DNA of 64,000 nucleotides from JBCBJX01 sp964342855 (lineage in GTDB: Bacteria > Pseudomonadota > Alphaproteobacteria > Caulobacterales > Parvularculaceae): contig CAYFIB010000002.1 of NCBI GenBank assembly GCA_964342855.1, positions 62,001 through 126,000 on the forward strand. The letters are read 5' to 3'. Positions within the stretch are counted from its first letter, which is position 1, and each line of letters opens with the position of its first letter. Below, piece after piece: positions 26,628 to 34,203 of the stretch. The notes under the pieces were generated by a model. That model worked only from the letters and a program-made list of their open reading frames with translations, was not told where the DNA came from and made no database searches. A program made the position numbers and the translations under genes.

Positions 26628-29096
26628 ATGCGTTTCATCAACTTCATAGCCGCCATGGCGCTCAGCGTCGTCGTTTCGCTTTCGGCGGCGTCCGGGGCTG
26701 AAAATTTTCAGGCGCTGATTTCCAGCAAGGCGTATCTGAGCGAACCGTTCGACCGCCAGTTGGAGATGGTCGATGCGTTCATCGCGCGCACGTCGAAGGA
26801 CGAAGAGCCGCTCGCCTGGGCGCATGCGGTCTCTCACCGCGCGACGTTGATCGGTCGGCAGGGGGATTTCGAACAGGCGAATACGTATCTTGAGACGGTC
26901 AAGGACGACATGCTGGCGATCCTGGAGGGGACGGAGCATCTCGGCGCGGCGCTTTACGGCGCCGGGTTCATCAAGATCTATTCACGGGAGACGGATGAAG
27001 CGCTCGTTCTGACCGAGCGGATCCGTCGTTTGCCGGATTTTGAAACCAATGCGACTTTACGTCAGTACCGAGACACATTGTTGGTCGCGATCCACAGCCA
27101 CACCGGAAACGGCGTTCTCGCAGCGGAAATTCTGATCAGGAAGTATGAAAGCGGAGAGATCTACGATCTCTCTCATCTCGACCAGCTGAAGCTGCTGTCG
27201 AACATCAGTTATGCATTGATAACCGGCCGGGATTTCGACAGGGCCGAGACGTTTCTTGAGATCGGTCGCAGCGCGCTGCGCAATAAAATCGCATCCGGCG
27301 ATATTCCCGCCATTCAAGCGACCCGGGTGCGATGGCACCTCAACAGCAATCTCGCCGAGATGTTGATTCAGCGCGAGCGCTATGAGGAGCTTGGCGGGTT
27401 GTTGGGTGATCTGAGAGCGGACTCCGACGCTCTCGGCGCTCCGCTTTACAGGGTGCAGGCGGATTATCACGCGGCGGCGTACGCTTATTGGGAGGCGAAC
27501 CTGCAGGACGCCGCGGCGCTGATGAACAGCGTCGTGAAGCGCGGCGCAGCGCTCGGCGCGCCGGATGCGCAGCAGAGCTTTCTCGCGCTGCAGGCGAAAA
27601 TTCTGAACGATATCGGGGACTATCAGGGCGCTCTCGCCGCGCATCTCACGCGTCAGGAGATTTACGATTCGATCAACGCGGAGCAGACGCGCGCGCGTAC
27701 GGAGTATATGAACGCGCGCGACCGCCTCTCGGCGCAGACGGCTGCGATCAGCCGTCTCGAGGCGGAAAAGCAGCTCGCGTTCAAGCTGCGTCGGCGGGAT
27801 CAGATTATCGCGTGCGGTCTTCTGGTCGCGCTTCTGACGGTCGCTCTCTTCGCTGTTCTCCTGAACGCCTCACGCCGTCGGCTTCGTCAATACGCAGATC
27901 AACTGGAGATTAGCGAACAGAACGCACAGGCGGCGACGCGCGCGAAATCGGCGTTTCTCGCCAATATGAGCCATGAGATCCGCACGCCGTTGAACGGCCT
28001 CTTGGGCATGGCGCAGGTTCTCGCTCATGATGATATGAACGCCGAACAGCGTCGTTCGGTTGACGTGATGATCAGTTCGGGGCGCTCCCTGCTCGCCATT
28101 GTCAACGATGTTCTCGATCTTTCCAAAATCGAAGCCGGCAAGATGAAGGTCTCGCCGACGCCGACCACGCTGAAGCCCATACTTTCGGATGTCGAGGCGC
28201 TCTGGCGCGCCAAGGCCGATGAGAAGCGCATCAAACTTCAGATCGAAGAAGCGGGCGATCTGCCGGAAGCCGCGCTGATCGACTCGATCCGTGTTCGCCA
28301 GTGCCTTTCCAATCTCGTTTCAAACGCGATCAAATTCACCGAGCGCGGCGGCGTTAAGATCATCATGCGGTATGACGAAACCCGTCAGCATCTCGTATTC
28401 GATGTGAGCGACACCGGCATCGGCATCAGCGCGGAGGATCAGAAGCGGCTCTTCACCGCGTTCGAGCAGGGCGATGTCTCGTCCACCCGCAAGTTTGGCG
28501 GCACCGGCCTTGGGCTCGCCATCACGCGCCAGCTCGCCCAGTCCATGGGCGGCGATGTCACGGTGAAAAGCGCGCCGGGCGAAGGGGCGACGTTCACGCT
28601 CATCGTCGCCGCGCCCATCGCTGACGCGCCGCAAGCATCGACATCTGAAACGTCCAGCCAAGCGAAGCGCCGGCGCAATTTGGCCAGAGGGCCGCTGTCG
28701 CGCGTGCTGCTGGTCGACGACAATCAGGTCAACCGCATGGTCGCCAGAGCGTTTCTCGCCGACCTGGCGGAGACGGTGGTCGAAGCCGAGAACGGTCGCA
28801 TCGCGCTGGATGCGGTTTCATCTGCTAACGGCTCGTTCGATCTCATCCTGCTCGACATGCATATGCCCATCATGGACGGGCCGACCGCGATAGCAGGCAT
28901 TCGAGCGCTCGGCGATCGGCGCGCGGACGTTCCGATCGTCGCGTTGACGGCCGACGCCATGGAGGGTGATCGCGAACGCTATCTCGCCATCGGCGCGGAC
29001 GGCTATCTCGCCAAGCCGATCGTCAAGGACGATCTCGTTGCGGAAGTCTGGCGCGTCGTCGGCGAAAGCCGCGGGTCGCTTGCGGCCTCCGCCTGA
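26628..29096 (+). CDS. Hybrid sensor histidine kinase with receiver domain, 822 aa
   Basis: An N-terminal signal or anchor (MRFINFIAAMALSVVVSLS) leads into a helical repeat region (about 25-380, TPR-like) presumably in the periplasm. One membrane helix follows at about 400-422 (IIACGLLVALLTVALFAVLL) and a coiled linker. The HisKA domain has FLANMSHEIRTPLNGLLG at about 443-460 with the phosphorylated His. The HATPase has N-box NLVSNAIKFTE, G1 DTGIGIS and G2 GGTGLGLAI. The receiver domain (about 695-810) has VLLVDDNQ and the phospho-Asp in LILLDMHMPIMDG. A separate output regulator is not adjacent. The start at 26628 gives the best signal; the frame upstream is open but poor. Confidence 0.85.
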   Translation: MRFINFIAAMALSVVVSLSAASGAENFQALISSKAYLSEPFDRQLEMVDAFIARTSKDEEPLAWAHAVSHRATLIGRQGDFEQANTYLETVKDDMLAILEGTEHLGAALYGAGFIKIYSRETDEALVLTERIRRLPDFETNATLRQYRDTLLVAIHSHTGNGVLAAEILIRKYESGEIYDLSHLDQLKLLSNISYALITGRDFDRAETFLEIGRSALRNKIASGDIPAIQATRVRWHLNSNLAEMLIQRERYEELGGLLGDLRADSDALGAPLYRVQADYHAAAYAYWEANLQDAAALMNSVVKRGAALGAPDAQQSFLALQAKILNDIGDYQGALAAHLTRQEIYDSINAEQTRARTEYMNARDRLSAQTAAISRLEAEKQLAFKLRRRDQIIACGLLVALLTVALFAVLLNASRRRLRQYADQLEISEQNAQAATRAKSAFLANMSHEIRTPLNGLLGMAQVLAHDDMNAEQRRSVDVMISSGRSLLAIVNDVLDLSKIEAGKMKVSPTPTTLKPILSDVEALWRAKADEKRIKLQIEEAGDLPEAALIDSIRVRQCLSNLVSNAIKFTERGGVKIIMRYDETRQHLVFDVSDTGIGISAEDQKRLFTAFEQGDVSSTRKFGGTGLGLAITRQLAQSMGGDVTVKSAPGEGATFTLIVAAPIADAPQASTSETSSQAKRRRNLARGPLSRVLLVDDNQVNRMVARAFLADLAETVVEAENGRIALDAVSSANGSFDLILLDMHMPIMDGPTAIAGIRALGDRRADVPIVALTADAMEGDRERYLAIGADGYLAKPIVKDDLVAEVWRVVGESRGSLAASA

Positions 29097-29144
29097 TGCT
29101 TTTCAGTTCGCCGCGCGTGGCGAGCGGCTGACGTCGATGCGGAG

Positions 29145-30404
29145 TTAGATGCGGCGCGTGCGTCGCACGAACGCCGACGCGAGGCCGAGCGCAAGGATGG
29201 CGCCGCCGCCGACGACGATCCTTTTCAGAAGCCCGCCCAGCCCGCTCGCAAAGGCGATATTGTCCACCTCGCCGTATTTCCAGAACACCCATTCGCCCGC
29301 GAGTTCGGTCGCCAGCAGCGCATCGCCCGTTTCCAGAATGACCACGCCATCACCGCTCATGGGGTCTAGTCGCGCGGTGGTGTTGATGGCGGGCTCGTTT
29401 TTTCCGTCATGTCCGATGACATGTCCGCCGCGCCCGTTCGGCGCATAGAGAACGGCGCCGAGACCCCAGATGTCGGCGCCAAGTTGTGAAGCGTGGGGGG
29501 TGCTGATCTGTTCCATGGAGCGACGGGTGAGGGCTGGGTTCACGCCGTCTCCTGTCTGTAAAAGGAGGAAGGCGGCCAGGTCGTCGGCGGTCGTGAACAG
29601 GGCGCTCGCGGCTTGGGCGGAATACCAGCGAAACGGTTCAGTTTCGCCGTCCAGGCGGAAGTTTTCGGCCAAGCCCAGCTGCAGCGCCCTGTCATGATCA
29701 AACGTTGTTCGCGTCATGCCGAGCGGCAGGAACACGCGCTGCTCCATAAAATTCGCGAATGAGAGCCCGGAGACTTCTTCGACGACAAGCTGCAGGATCG
29801 TGTATCCGCCTCCGGAGTAACGCCACTCGTCGCCCGGCGCGCTCCCGAAGCTGATGACGCCGCTTTTCCCCGGCGATGCATCAAGCGCGCGGGTCAAGGA
29901 CGCCTCCAATGACTGCACTTCCGCCTTTGTCGAAAAACCGTCATAGCCGAGGCCGTCGTCAAGGCCTGCGGTGTGGCTGAGCAGCCGTCGAACTGTGACG
30001 CCCGAAGCGTCGTAGGCGCCGTTCGGCAGGCGCCACCGGGTGAGATAGGTTGAGACCGGCGTGTCGAGATCAATATGACCGTCCTCGACCATCGCCATGA
30101 CGCCCCAGGCCGTCAGCCATTTGCCGAGTGAGGCGACCTGAAAAACCGAACCGCCGTCGACCGGCGCGCCGGTTGCGTGGAAAAAGCCGCCGGCGATCGC
30201 GCCGTCGTCGATCAGGACCATCGCGAAGTTCCCTGCGTGCTCCGCTTCGACGACGCGACGAACCTCTTCGACGAATGCTTCTGGCGTGTCGCTCTCAGTG
30301 ATCGGCGTTTTCCACCATCCCTCGCTGTAAGAGACGAACGAGACGGCTGTCCATATACAGATCGAAGCGAGCGTGATGATCGCCGTCAAAAATATGCGTG
30401 ACAT
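29145..30404 (-). CDS. Serine hydrolase, class C beta-lactamase/penicillin-binding-like, 419 aa
   Basis: An N-terminal membrane anchor (about residues 5-25) and a C-terminal helix (about 394-412, GGGAILALGLASAFV followed by RRTRR) flank a beta-lactamase-fold domain. The SxxK motif is ASLGK (about 90-94). The YxN/S position is represented by YSGGGY (about 192-197), and the KTG-like site by HDGKN (about 325-330). Such proteins act as esterases or D-aminopeptidases, not usually as resistance enzymes. The gene converges on the hybrid kinase with a 48-base gap. Confidence 0.8.
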   Translation of the reverse strand: MSRIFLTAIITLASICIWTAVSFVSYSEGWWKTPITESDTPEAFVEEVRRVVEAEHAGNFAMVLIDDGAIAGGFFHATGAPVDGGSVFQVASLGKWLTAWGVMAMVEDGHIDLDTPVSTYLTRWRLPNGAYDASGVTVRRLLSHTAGLDDGLGYDGFSTKAEVQSLEASLTRALDASPGKSGVISFGSAPGDEWRYSGGGYTILQLVVEEVSGLSFANFMEQRVFLPLGMTRTTFDHDRALQLGLAENFRLDGETEPFRWYSAQAASALFTTADDLAAFLLLQTGDGVNPALTRRSMEQISTPHASQLGADIWGLGAVLYAPNGRGGHVIGHDGKNEPAINTTARLDPMSGDGVVILETGDALLATELAGEWVFWKYGEVDNIAFASGLGGLLKRIVVGGGAILALGLASAFVRRTRRI

Positions 30405-30456
30405 GGGGTGTTCCTGAGTTCGCCGGCGTCTGAATTCGTTGATCCTCGGGCTACGG

Positions 30457-30609
30457 TTAGAAGGCGATGCTGGTCGCCATCGCCGCGAGCGCCTCGCAAG
30501 GGCGCGCCGCGGTGTCCAGCTCGATCTGCGGGAGCTTCCAGATTGCGAAGGCGACAGAGGCGAGCAACGCTGAAAACGAGGCGACCGCGGCGGTCGGCGA
30601 CGGCGTCAC
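30457..30609 (-). CDS. Small single-helix protein, 50 aa, translationally coupled
   Basis: A GTG start overlaps the stop of the preceding DUF4345 gene (GTGA), the usual sign of coupled translation. The peptide begins VTPSPTAAVASFSALLASVA, so a hydrophobic helix occupies about residues 8-26, and ends MATSIAF. It has no family that I know. It would be the last gene of the NmrA-like/DUF4345 operon. Confidence 0.45.
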   Translation of the reverse strand: MTPSPTAAVASFSALLASVAFAIWKLPQIELDTAARPCEALAAMATSIAF

Positions 30610-31040
30610 GCCATCGCCTCGCGCGGGGCAGGGGGGCTCGGTCTGGTTTCCTGCTGCGACGCCAGTGTCATCCGTACAGTGATCAGAATGCCGGATACGA
30701 CCAGTTCGAACAGCGCGGCGGTGATCAGAGCCGGCGACGGCAAGCCGTGGATCACGAGACAGACAATGCGACTGACGCCATAAGCGCCGTAAACGACCCC
30801 GCCGGCGACGAGGCCGAGATTTGTAAAGCGAGGCCGCACGACGCCAGCGAGCATCAGAAGGGCGGTGATGATCATGATGCCGCTTGGCGCGGTCATTTCC
30901 GACAAGAGGCTCGGGTCTTCCTGCACGTCTATGCCGTTGGCGGCGAGAAACCGCTTTGGCGCGGCCAGAACGGAGCCTCCGACGAGAAGAAGAACCATCC
31001 CCGTTGCGACCAGAACAAAGCGAATAACGAGCCGGATCAT
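30606..31040 (-). CDS. DUF4345 family membrane protein, 144 aa
   Basis: Four hydrophobic helices (about residues 4-24, 45-65, 70-92 and 96-120) and the segment FTNLGLVAGGVVYGAYGVSR are typical of DUF4345, a small membrane family of unknown role. The start at 31040 has GGAGG a few bases upstream and overlaps the stop of the NAD(P)-binding gene as ATGA, which argues for translational coupling. The C-terminal tail (about 125-144) is Pro-rich and disordered. Confidence 0.75.
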   Translation of the reverse strand: MIRLVIRFVLVATGMVLLLVGGSVLAAPKRFLAANGIDVQEDPSLLSEMTAPSGIMIITALLMLAGVVRPRFTNLGLVAGGVVYGAYGVSRIVCLVIHGLPSPALITAALFELVVSGILITVRMTLASQQETRPSPPAPREAMA

Positions 31041-31882
31041 GCCGCAGTCCTCCACGCGCCCGCAGCGGCGGCGTCATGGGCAAAGTCCAGAAAATCCTTG
31101 GGCGGACGTCCGAGAGCTCGTTGGACGCCGTCGCACAGATGCGCGTTTCGCCCGTCAAGCACGGTCGCGAACAGATAGTCGAGGATCCACGCGACGTCTT
31201 CCGGCATGTCCGAGCGCGCCAGTTCAGCGGCGAAGGCCTCGTGAGGGATGTCGATATATTCGACCGAGCGGCCGGCGGCGCGGGACAGATCGTCGGCGAC
31301 ATCCGCCATTGTCATCAGGCGCGGGCCAGTGACCTCGTAGACCTCTTCATGGTGACCGTCCTCGGTGAGCGCGGCGACGGCGACGTCTGCGATATCGTCG
31401 ACGTCCACGAACGGTTCCGGCGTCCGCCCCGCGGGGAGGGTGATGGTCCCGTTCCTCACCATCTCGGCGAAGCCGCCCTCGGAGAAGTTCTGGTTGAACC
31501 AGCTCGCCCGTACGATGGTCCAGTCGAGGCCGGAGCTCTGCACGAGGCCCTCGCAGACCTGCGCTTCGTCTTCGCCGCGTCCGGAAAGGAGCACCAGCCG
31601 TTTCACGCCCATGCGCCTCGCCCGGTCCGTAAACGCCTCAATCGCGTCGGCGGCCCCCGGTATGGCGAGGTCCGGCGCATATGATACGTAGGCGGCGGAT
31701 ACGCCCTCCAGAGAGGCGTCCCAGTTGCTGTCGTCGTTCCACTCGAACGCCGGCGTGCCGCGCCGCGACGCGATGCGCACGGTTTCCCCGCGGCGCAGCA
31801 GGCGGTCGACGACGCGCCGCCCTGTTTTACCGGTTCCGCCCACCACCAGGGTGAGGGCGTGGTGCGTATCTGACAGTTTCAT
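31037..31882 (-). CDS. NmrA-like NAD(P)-binding protein, 281 aa
   Basis: Rossmann-fold protein of the atypical short-chain dehydrogenase type. The glycine motif VVGGTGKTGRRVVDRLL sits at about residues 13-29, and the acid-free SRRG (about 39-42) after strand 2 suggests NADP(H) preference. WTIVRASWFNQNFSEG and YEVTGPRLMTMADVAD are conserved family blocks. Members reduce small carbonyls or act as redox-sensing regulators. The start at 31882 gives the cleanest Rossmann N-terminus, though the frame is open to an ATG at 31909. It heads a three-gene minus-strand operon. Confidence 0.8.
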   Translation of the reverse strand: MKLSDTHHALTLVVGGTGKTGRRVVDRLLRRGETVRIASRRGTPAFEWNDDSNWDASLEGVSAAYVSYAPDLAIPGAADAIEAFTDRARRMGVKRLVLLSGRGEDEAQVCEGLVQSSGLDWTIVRASWFNQNFSEGGFAEMVRNGTITLPAGRTPEPFVDVDDIADVAVAALTEDGHHEEVYEVTGPRLMTMADVADDLSRAAGRSVEYIDIPHEAFAAELARSDMPEDVAWILDYLFATVLDGRNAHLCDGVQRALGRPPKDFLDFAHDAAAAGAWRTAA

Positions 31883-31988
31883 GGGCTCGCCCCGATTTGC
31901 TTCCTGCACGTAGATGCGTACGGGATCAGCGGGGCGGGCTCTTGCTGCAGCGCGTCAGGTTTTTGTCGTCGCGCGCCAAAAGGCGGCT

Positions 31989-32999
31989 TCAGGCGACCTG
32001 TTCGGCCTGTCGGAACGAGCGGGGCGTTTGCCCGGCCCATCGTTTGAACGCGTGCGTGAACGCGCTCTGCTCGGCGAAGCCTGTGAGATACGCGATCTCC
32101 ACGAGGGGGTACTTCGTCGACCGCAGCAACTGCTCGGACAGCTCGCGCCGGGCCTCGTCGACGATCGTCTGATAGGCGACGCCTTCCTCGCTAAGGCGTC
32201 TCTGCAAGGAGCGCGCGCTCATGCCGAGCGTCGCGGCGATGTCGGAAAGTTTCGGGACGCCGGCGCTCAGAGACTTGGCGACTTCAGCTTTGATCTTTTT
32301 GCTGAGCGGCGCGTTGTCGCCGAGTTCCGAAAGCAGGGAAGAGAGGTGCTGGTCGAAAAAGGACGAAATCGCATCATCGCCGAGCGCGTTCGGTTGATCG
32401 AGCTCCGCGTTATCGATGAGGATCGTGTCCGCGTCGCTATTAAAGTTGACAGGACACTGAAGATAGTCCTCAAGGGCCTGCCGGTCGCTGATCTGTTCGT
32501 GGGCGCAGTAAACGTGTTTGAACGCGACATCGCGCTGCGTGGAGTCGCGCGAGATCGCGGCGACCGTGCAGAACGAGGCCTCATTGGAAAGCTTCGCGCC
32601 AAGGCGTGTCGCGCCGGTGAGCCGATGGAGAATGACCTTCGTGTCGCTTGCGCGGCGCACCACCTCCATCGTGCGGGGGCGCGCCAGCACGGAGATATAA
32701 CGGCAGGCGCGGTCAAAGCCGTCTCTCAGCGTGGCGGACGATTTCCAGGCGAGCCCGACCGCGCCCATATCCGCGCAGCGCATGGAGGCGCCGGTTCGGA
32801 CATGAAACGCGATGCGACCGGCCTCCGCCGCCGCCAGCGTCTCCAGAAGAGTGCAGTACGCGTCCTCGGTGATCATCTGATCGAGGTCCAGCGGCGTCGC
32901 CGGATCGATGCCGACGCTGCGCAAGAGAGAGTCCTGATCAAGCGATGCGTCCGCCTGAGCGATCGATTTGCGCGCGTAAAGGGTGGAAAGCTGGCTCAT
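31989..32999 (-). CDS. AraC family transcriptional regulator, 336 aa
   Basis: The C-terminal quarter is the double-helix-turn-helix of AraC/XylS regulators: LSDIAATLGMSARSLQRRLSE (about 251-271, split in two helices) and VEIAYLTGFAEQSAFTHAFKRW (about 301-322). The N-terminal 200 residues match the Arabinose_bd-like domain (DUF4234-type AraC_binding) of the OruR/GadX class, with DMGAVGLAWKSSATLRDGFDRA visible around 75-97. It lies upstream of the NmrA-like operon on the same strand, about 105 bases away, so that operon is a possible target. This is the last gene of the ordinary chromosome before the island. Confidence 0.85.
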   Translation of the reverse strand: MSQLSTLYARKSIAQADASLDQDSLLRSVGIDPATPLDLDQMITEDAYCTLLETLAAAEAGRIAFHVRTGASMRCADMGAVGLAWKSSATLRDGFDRACRYISVLARPRTMEVVRRASDTKVILHRLTGATRLGAKLSNEASFCTVAAISRDSTQRDVAFKHVYCAHEQISDRQALEDYLQCPVNFNSDADTILIDNAELDQPNALGDDAISSFFDQHLSSLLSELGDNAPLSKKIKAEVAKSLSAGVPKLSDIAATLGMSARSLQRRLSEEGVAYQTIVDEARRELSEQLLRSTKYPLVEIAYLTGFAEQSAFTHAFKRWAGQTPRSFRQAEQVA

Positions 33000-33114
33000 G
33001 GCGGCGAGCCTACAAAATATCGCCCAGCGATTGTATATCCCGAACGCCGATTACGCTGCGCGCGTTGCGCGGACGCCAAATCCGCGCGCGCCATTAGATT
33101 GTTCGAGGCCTGAA

Positions 33115-33160
33115 TGGTGGGCGCGGCTGGGATTGAACCAGCGACCCCTACGGTGTGAAA
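33115..33160 (-). tRNA. 3' half of a tRNA-Val(CAC) gene, attachment-site duplicate
   Basis: Read on the minus strand, the segment runs from a TTCACAC anticodon loop (CAC) through stem half CGTAG, variable loop, T-arm GCTGGTTCAATCCCAGC, acceptor half CGCGCCC, discriminator A and CCA. The partner halves (anticodon 5' stem, D-arm, 5' acceptor) are missing; the sequence to the right is unrelated. This is what remains when an element integrates at a tRNA 3' end, with crossover in the anticodon loop. By orientation the intact copy should be at the far right end of the island, outside the window. Confidence 0.75.
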
Positions 33161-33635
33161 GCAAATCAAGCCCAAGAGAAGCTCACAAAGAACAATCGAA
33201 TCAACAGCATAGCTCATGCGCGTCAACCGAATGGGCTTCGCTTGGGCGACATTTGCGGTGCATGGCATGATTGCGCTGGCAAATTGTGGCTATCACCCAA
33301 CTGGCTCCGCGGGGACAGGCCGCGCCGTTTTTCTTACACGCCTGCAAACGGAACCAATTCAAAGGGACCTGAACTACCATCGCGTCAATGATGAGCGACG
33401 TGTGACCGAGAACAATCAGAAGGCCGCATGATCGGCTTCCTCGATGACGGGCGAGCTTAGGTGTTACGTCGCCGACGGTCAGGTCTTCAACATCATCATC
33501 TCGCTTCTCCGATGAGAGAGTAGACGCCCCATATGGCGGGTGCGCGAATTTGAGGGGGTGCTAGTTTCCGGCTCCGTCGCGCAGGGCGAGCTTGGCCTCG
33601 CGGAGGGCATCCGGGTAGTCGCCTGTCCAGCCCCA
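33161..33635. other. Gene-poor edge of the island
   Basis: No confident gene. A frame at 33216-33431 (71 residues, with ALANC as a possible lipobox) has no ribosome site. On the minus strand near 33560-33630 there is a short coding-looking tail ending TGDYPDALREAKLALRDGAG and a stop, probably the C-terminal remnant of a lost gene. The region appears to be debris next to the attachment site. Confidence 0.4.
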
Positions 33636-33797
33636 TCATACTAGGCCATTTGTTGCTAGCGGTTCCGGGACGCGTAGGCGCATGTTGAGGGCCTGGTGAG
33701 GTCGAGCCCGGTTGTACTGCTTAAGCCATCTGCCGATGACCGTTCGGGCTTGGCCGATGGTCGTGAACCATTCCGTATTCAGCACTTCGTGGCGGAG
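33636..33797 (-). pseudogene. C-terminal remnant of an IS3/IS481-type transposase
   Basis: Minus-strand translation gives EVLNTEWFTTIGQARTVI followed by a Trp-containing linker and the block YNRARPHQALNMRLRVPEP, then a stop. The W...YN..RPHQAL pattern is the end of the DDE integrase domain in IS3/IS481-like transposases. The reading frame is lost at a run of G residues near 33800, so only about 53 codons survive. It marks old insertion-sequence activity at the island edge. Confidence 0.7.
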
Positions 33798-34150
33798 CGG
33801 GGGGGGGGGGCAAGTCTGGCCGCCGGGGGGATGGGGATCGCCCGGCCTGCATGGAGCGCGTCAGCGCGTAGGAAGGTCGGGGATACCCCCGGCTGACACC
33901 CCCAGCTTGCTGGGCTCGGCACTAACGACGTGGGGGCAAGGCCCTCTCGAAAGCAAAGAACTGTCGTGCCCTAAGGGCGCGTCTAAAGCTCTTCAGAATT
34001 GCGCAAGGGATCGTCACCGGACGGCCGAGACCCGCCGAGATGCTTGGTGGGGCTCAGGGCGGCGCTCGCGCCGTCTAGAACCCTGTCCCGGCGGGATGCG
34101 CCTCATTTATCCAAATTCTTCGCGCCCACCCTTGCCCCCACATACAGCCT
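33798..34150. other. Gap with an inverted repeat pair
   Basis: No gene is seen. GTGGGGGCAAGG at 33930-33941 and CCTTGCCCCCAC at 34130-34141 are exact inverted copies about 190 bases apart, like the ends of a small non-coding element. A long G-run lies near 33800. Confidence 0.4.
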
Positions 34151-34171
34151 GCATATATTCGCATTGTATGC
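34151..34171. promoter_or_regulatory. Candidate autoregulatory operator before the HTH-GTPase gene
   Basis: A 21-bp imperfect palindrome with outer arms GCATA and TATGC, centred about 40 bases upstream of the start codon at 34204. XRE-type proteins usually bind such palindromes over their own promoter. AT-rich sequence (CATATATT) overlaps it and could include a -10 element. Confidence 0.45.
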
Positions 34172-34203
34172 GGAGGCTATGTTAGCAAATGGAGGATCAG
34201 GCG

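Noticed and set aside
31914..33113. 399-codon plus-strand frame opposite the AraC gene
   Set aside because: Arg/His-rich shadow of the regulator; the minus strand has a clear double HTH.
33216..33431. 71-codon frame with a lipobox-like ALANC
   Set aside because: No ribosome site, no family, and it lies in debris next to the attachment site; kept only as a remark in the gap entry.
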